Shown in pieces: positions 61,755-64,000 of a stretch of DNA of 64,000 nt. The first letter of the stretch is position 1. Each line of letters starts with the position of its first letter. Origin of the DNA: Gelidibacter japonicus (GTDB lineage Bacteria > Bacteroidota > Bacteroidia > Flavobacteriales > Flavobacteriaceae); assembly GCF_010725055.1 (NCBI RefSeq), contig NZ_BJKB01000014.1:1-64000 (forward strand), given 5' to 3'. The notes under the pieces are model-generated. The model made no database searches, was not told the origin of the DNA, and worked only from the letters and a program-made list of their open reading frames with translations. A program made the position numbers and the translations under genes.

Positions 61755-63482
61755 TTATTCGATGCCCATTGCCCAATCGTCGCCTCTTGGATCTGCTGCG
61801 CCTTCCAACGAACCATCAGGTCTTACCAAGATGGCATCCACCCGTCCAATTGAACTTCGCTCTTTTATGACATGGCCCATAGCCTCCAGCTCAGCACGTA
61901 CGGCGTCATCAAAAGCACCTTTTTCAATAGAGATCCAATCAGGTTTCCACTGATGATGCACTCTTTTTTCTGAAACTGCCTCGCTCATGGTCATGCCATG
62001 ATCAATAACATTAAGTATGGTTTGATAAACAGAGGTGATGATGGTTGAGCCTCCTGGCGTTCCAACAACCATAAACAACTGCCCATCCTTTTCAATAATT
62101 GTTGGCGTCATGGCGCTCAGCATTCGTTTTTCAGGTTGAATTGAATTGGCCGCACCTCCCAATAATCCGTAGACATTAGGCACGCCTGGTTTGGCACTGA
62201 AATCATCCATTTCATTGTTCATTAAGAACCCCGCACCTTCCACAAAAACTTTTGACCCATAAGCCGAATTGATGGTGGTAGTCAATGAAATGGCATTCCC
62301 CATATTATCGACGATTGAATAATGGGTAGTCTCCTCACCTTCGACAATATTATCAAGCTCCATAGCACGGACCTCCCCACTATCGGTGGCTTTTGAAGGA
62401 TCTATTTGCGCGACCCTTTCAGCAATATAATCATCATCAAGGAGTGCTTTAACAGGTACATCCCAAAAATCAGAATCGCCTAAATGCTCGGCTCTATCGG
62501 CATAAACACGGCGTTCCATTTCAGTCATCAAATGAACTGTTTTTGCTGTCTTTGAGCCATACTCAGACAATGGAAAATGTTCCGACAATTTCAGAAGTTG
62601 TACCAGTGCAATACCCCCGCTGCTTGATGGCGCCATACTGTAGACCTTATAGCCTCTAAAGTTTCCTGTGATAGGCGTTCGCCATGCAGAATTGTAGTTT
62701 TCAAGATCTTCTAAGGTAATGATGCCATTTCCGGCGTTCATTTCTGCAACAATAAGTTCTGCGGTTTTACCTTGGTAGAACCCAGATCTTCCGTTTTGCT
62801 TGATCCGCTCTAAGGTTTCGGCCAAGTCCTTTTGCACCAATAAATCACCTTCCTCCCATTGGCCTTCCTTAATTAAAGTAACTTTTTTTGGGTTGCGGTT
62901 ATTCTTTATAAAATCGTCTTTAAAATAATTGTAGTTACGAGCCTGTTTGGAAGTAATACGAAACCCTTTCTTTGCCAACTTAATGGACGGTTCAATTAAA
63001 GTGGCAAGTGGTAAAGAGCCGAATTTTTCATGAGCTTTGAGCATGCCATCAACTGAACCGGGAACACCGGAAGCCTTTTGCCCGTATAAACTCTCTCCTG
63101 GGATCACGTCTCCATTCTCATCCAAATACATGTCTTCATAGGCATTGCCTGGAGCCTTCTCCCTAAAATCCAAAGAGAACAGTTCACCATCGTTTTTTCT
63201 ATACATCATAAAACCGCCGCCGCCAAGATTCCCGGCAGAAGGATAGACAACAGCTAAGGCAAAATGTACGCCCACCATAGCGTCAACCGCATTTCCACCC
63301 TGTTTAAGGATGTCCATGCCAACTTTGGTAGCCTCAGGATGCGCGGTTACCACCATACCGTTATTGGCGACAGCTGTTTTACCAGAGGTTGGAGAAGTTT
63401 CAAACTCCGTCTTGCTTCCACCACAGGTTAGGAAAAGCACGGAAATGAGTGTTAAACTCAATAATTTTAAATGATGTTTCAT
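61755..63482 (-). CDS. ggt: Gamma-glutamyltransferase, lipoprotein
   Basis: A 575-residue periplasmic Ntn-hydrolase that removes or transfers the gamma-glutamyl group of glutathione and related peptides. SVLFLTCGGSK is a lipobox. The large subunit carries VVTAHPEATKVGMDILKQGGNAVDA (split over residues 44-70), YPSAGNLGGGGFMMYR and LDFREKAPGNAYEDMY. Self-cleavage occurs before Thr385 in GEETTHYSIVD. The small subunit has SLTTTINSAYGSKVFVEGAG, NNEMDDFS and GTPGGSTIITSV. All catalytic features are present. It is monocistronic, with 262 bases before the AraC gene. Confidence 0.95.
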   Translation of the reverse strand: MKHHLKLLSLTLISVLFLTCGGSKTEFETSPTSGKTAVANNGMVVTAHPEATKVGMDILKQGGNAVDAMVGVHFALAVVYPSAGNLGGGGFMMYRKNDGELFSLDFREKAPGNAYEDMYLDENGDVIPGESLYGQKASGVPGSVDGMLKAHEKFGSLPLATLIEPSIKLAKKGFRITSKQARNYNYFKDDFIKNNRNPKKVTLIKEGQWEEGDLLVQKDLAETLERIKQNGRSGFYQGKTAELIVAEMNAGNGIITLEDLENYNSAWRTPITGNFRGYKVYSMAPSSSGGIALVQLLKLSEHFPLSEYGSKTAKTVHLMTEMERRVYADRAEHLGDSDFWDVPVKALLDDDYIAERVAQIDPSKATDSGEVRAMELDNIVEGEETTHYSIVDNMGNAISLTTTINSAYGSKVFVEGAGFLMNNEMDDFSAKPGVPNVYGLLGGAANSIQPEKRMLSAMTPTIIEKDGQLFMVVGTPGGSTIITSVYQTILNVIDHGMTMSEAVSEKRVHHQWKPDWISIEKGAFDDAVRAELEAMGHVIKERSSIGRVDAILVRPDGSLEGAADPRGDDWAMGIE

Positions 63483-63533
63483 AATATCTTAATGTTATTT
63501 TTTAATTGGAAGTTTAAGGCAACTTGTTCTTAT

Positions 63534-64000
63534 TTACTGAATTCTTTCGGATTGATCCAAATACCGAGTTTTAGCATTGGATTTGTTGAAAGTCTCGATC
63601 AGCTCATAAGTTTCAGGGATTGATTTTTTAAATCGATCTAAGGTTTCTTCTGAAATATTACTTTTACTGAATGGGACCATTTTTACATATTCCTGAATAT
63701 CGTTCTCCGTTCTTCCGTATTTGTAGTCGTATGGAAAACGACCGTTATCATCGATCTTCACCTTTGGATTTGCAGAATTTGGTACACTAATAAAGAATTC
63801 ACTATCCATTATATCCCCAGAAGGGTTAAAAAGATTCTTTTCTTTCATATAGACATATAACTCTTCGGCAACATTTACGGCAGGATCCACAATAGCAATA
63901 TCCTCAGTCATAAAGTCGCGATAAACGTATTTTCCATCCTTCTTATAATTATATAATTCGGCCAAAACCTCATTGATCTCCTCCGTCAAATAAGGATAGT
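63534..64000 (-). CDS. Unidentified protein, 3' part only (runs off the window)
   Basis: The reading frame stays open to the window edge (YPYLTEEINEVL at its start), so only about the last 155 residues are visible. The apparent start TTG near 63989 is just an internal Leu codon. The fragment is charged and helical, with DFMTEDIAIVDPAVNVAEEL, FFISVPNSANPKVKIDDNGR and ETYELIETFNKSNAKTRYL. I do not recognise a domain. It ends 51 bases before ggt, on the same strand. Confidence 0.55.
   Translation of the reverse strand, partial: YPYLTEEINEVLAELYNYKKDGKYVYRDFMTEDIAIVDPAVNVAEELYVYMKEKNLFNPSGDIMDSEFFISVPNSANPKVKIDDNGRFPYDYKYGRTENDIQEYVKMVPFSKSNISEETLDRFKKSIPETYELIETFNKSNAKTRYLDQSERIQ

Noticed and set aside
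1-64000. CRISPR arrays, prophage, integrases, tRNA or rRNA genes
   Set aside because: No regularly spaced repeats, phage structural genes, recombinase motifs or tRNA cloverleafs were recognised; the only stable RNA seen with confidence is tmRNA.

Overview
The window looks like a chromosomal piece of a marine-type member of the Bacteroidetes, most likely Flavobacteriaceae. Grounds: two SusC/SusD pairs, short AT-rich intergenic regions, scattered TAnnTTTG promoter -7 motifs, a tmRNA with the tag GENNYALAA, and many Sec or lipoprotein signal peptides. Nothing points to a plasmid or prophage. Mobile DNA is limited to possible insertion-sequence debris in the first 225 bases.

Layout. (1) 1-4494: IS-like debris, a Lys1-like saccharopine dehydrogenase, an EamA exporter, a structured untranslated stretch that leads into ssrA (tmRNA), and a hypothetical protein. 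(2) 4909-12347: two secreted type I phosphodiesterases converge on a decaying glycan locus holding a GH95 fucosidase, an endoglycosylceramidase-like GH5 with a frameshift, a GH20 tail fused out of frame to the GH5, and shreds of at least one more gene. (3) 12348-30261: a peptide and amino-acid island with amidohydrolase, tautomerase, ornithine-cyclodeaminase-like reductase, DapA-like lyase, AraC regulator, Xaa-Pro peptidase, SusC/SusD, penicillin-binding-like serine hydrolase, D-serine ammonia-lyase, DmpA aminopeptidase and Asp/Glu racemase. (4) 30385-43121: a beta-glucan utilisation locus (susC, susD, GDPD-GH16 fusion, EEP phosphodiesterase, GH3) next to a propeller/Y_Y_Y/LuxR one-protein regulator. 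(5) 43172-48000: glpD-glpK-glpF with a divergent DeoR-type glpR. (6) 48072-52661: sulfatase, EEP protein, aminopeptidase P. (7) 52997-61492: a complete non-phosphorylating L-fucose pathway with permease, mutarotase (frameshifted), L-lactate dehydrogenase and AraC regulator. (8) 61755-64000: gamma-glutamyltransferase and the 3' part of an unidentified gene.

How the genes may work together. The fucosidase of region 2 would release L-fucose. Region 7 would take it up and oxidise it via fuconolactone, fuconate, 2-keto-3-deoxyfuconate and 2,4-diketo-3-deoxyfuconate to pyruvate plus L-lactate, and LldD would oxidise the lactate. In region 4 one polypeptide joins a glycerophosphodiesterase to a beta-glucanase, and a complete glycerol/glycerol-3-phosphate operon follows 8 kb away. 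This suggests a glycan carrying phosphoglycerol, which is the most intriguing hypothesis here. Region 3 combines enzymes for proline-type dipeptides and D-amino acids behind a SusCD importer. I know of no described system with this exact set.

Limits: assignments come from reading motifs by eye, without database searches. Both single-gene frameshifts lie in A-homopolymers, so sequencing error has to be excluded before calling them true mutations.
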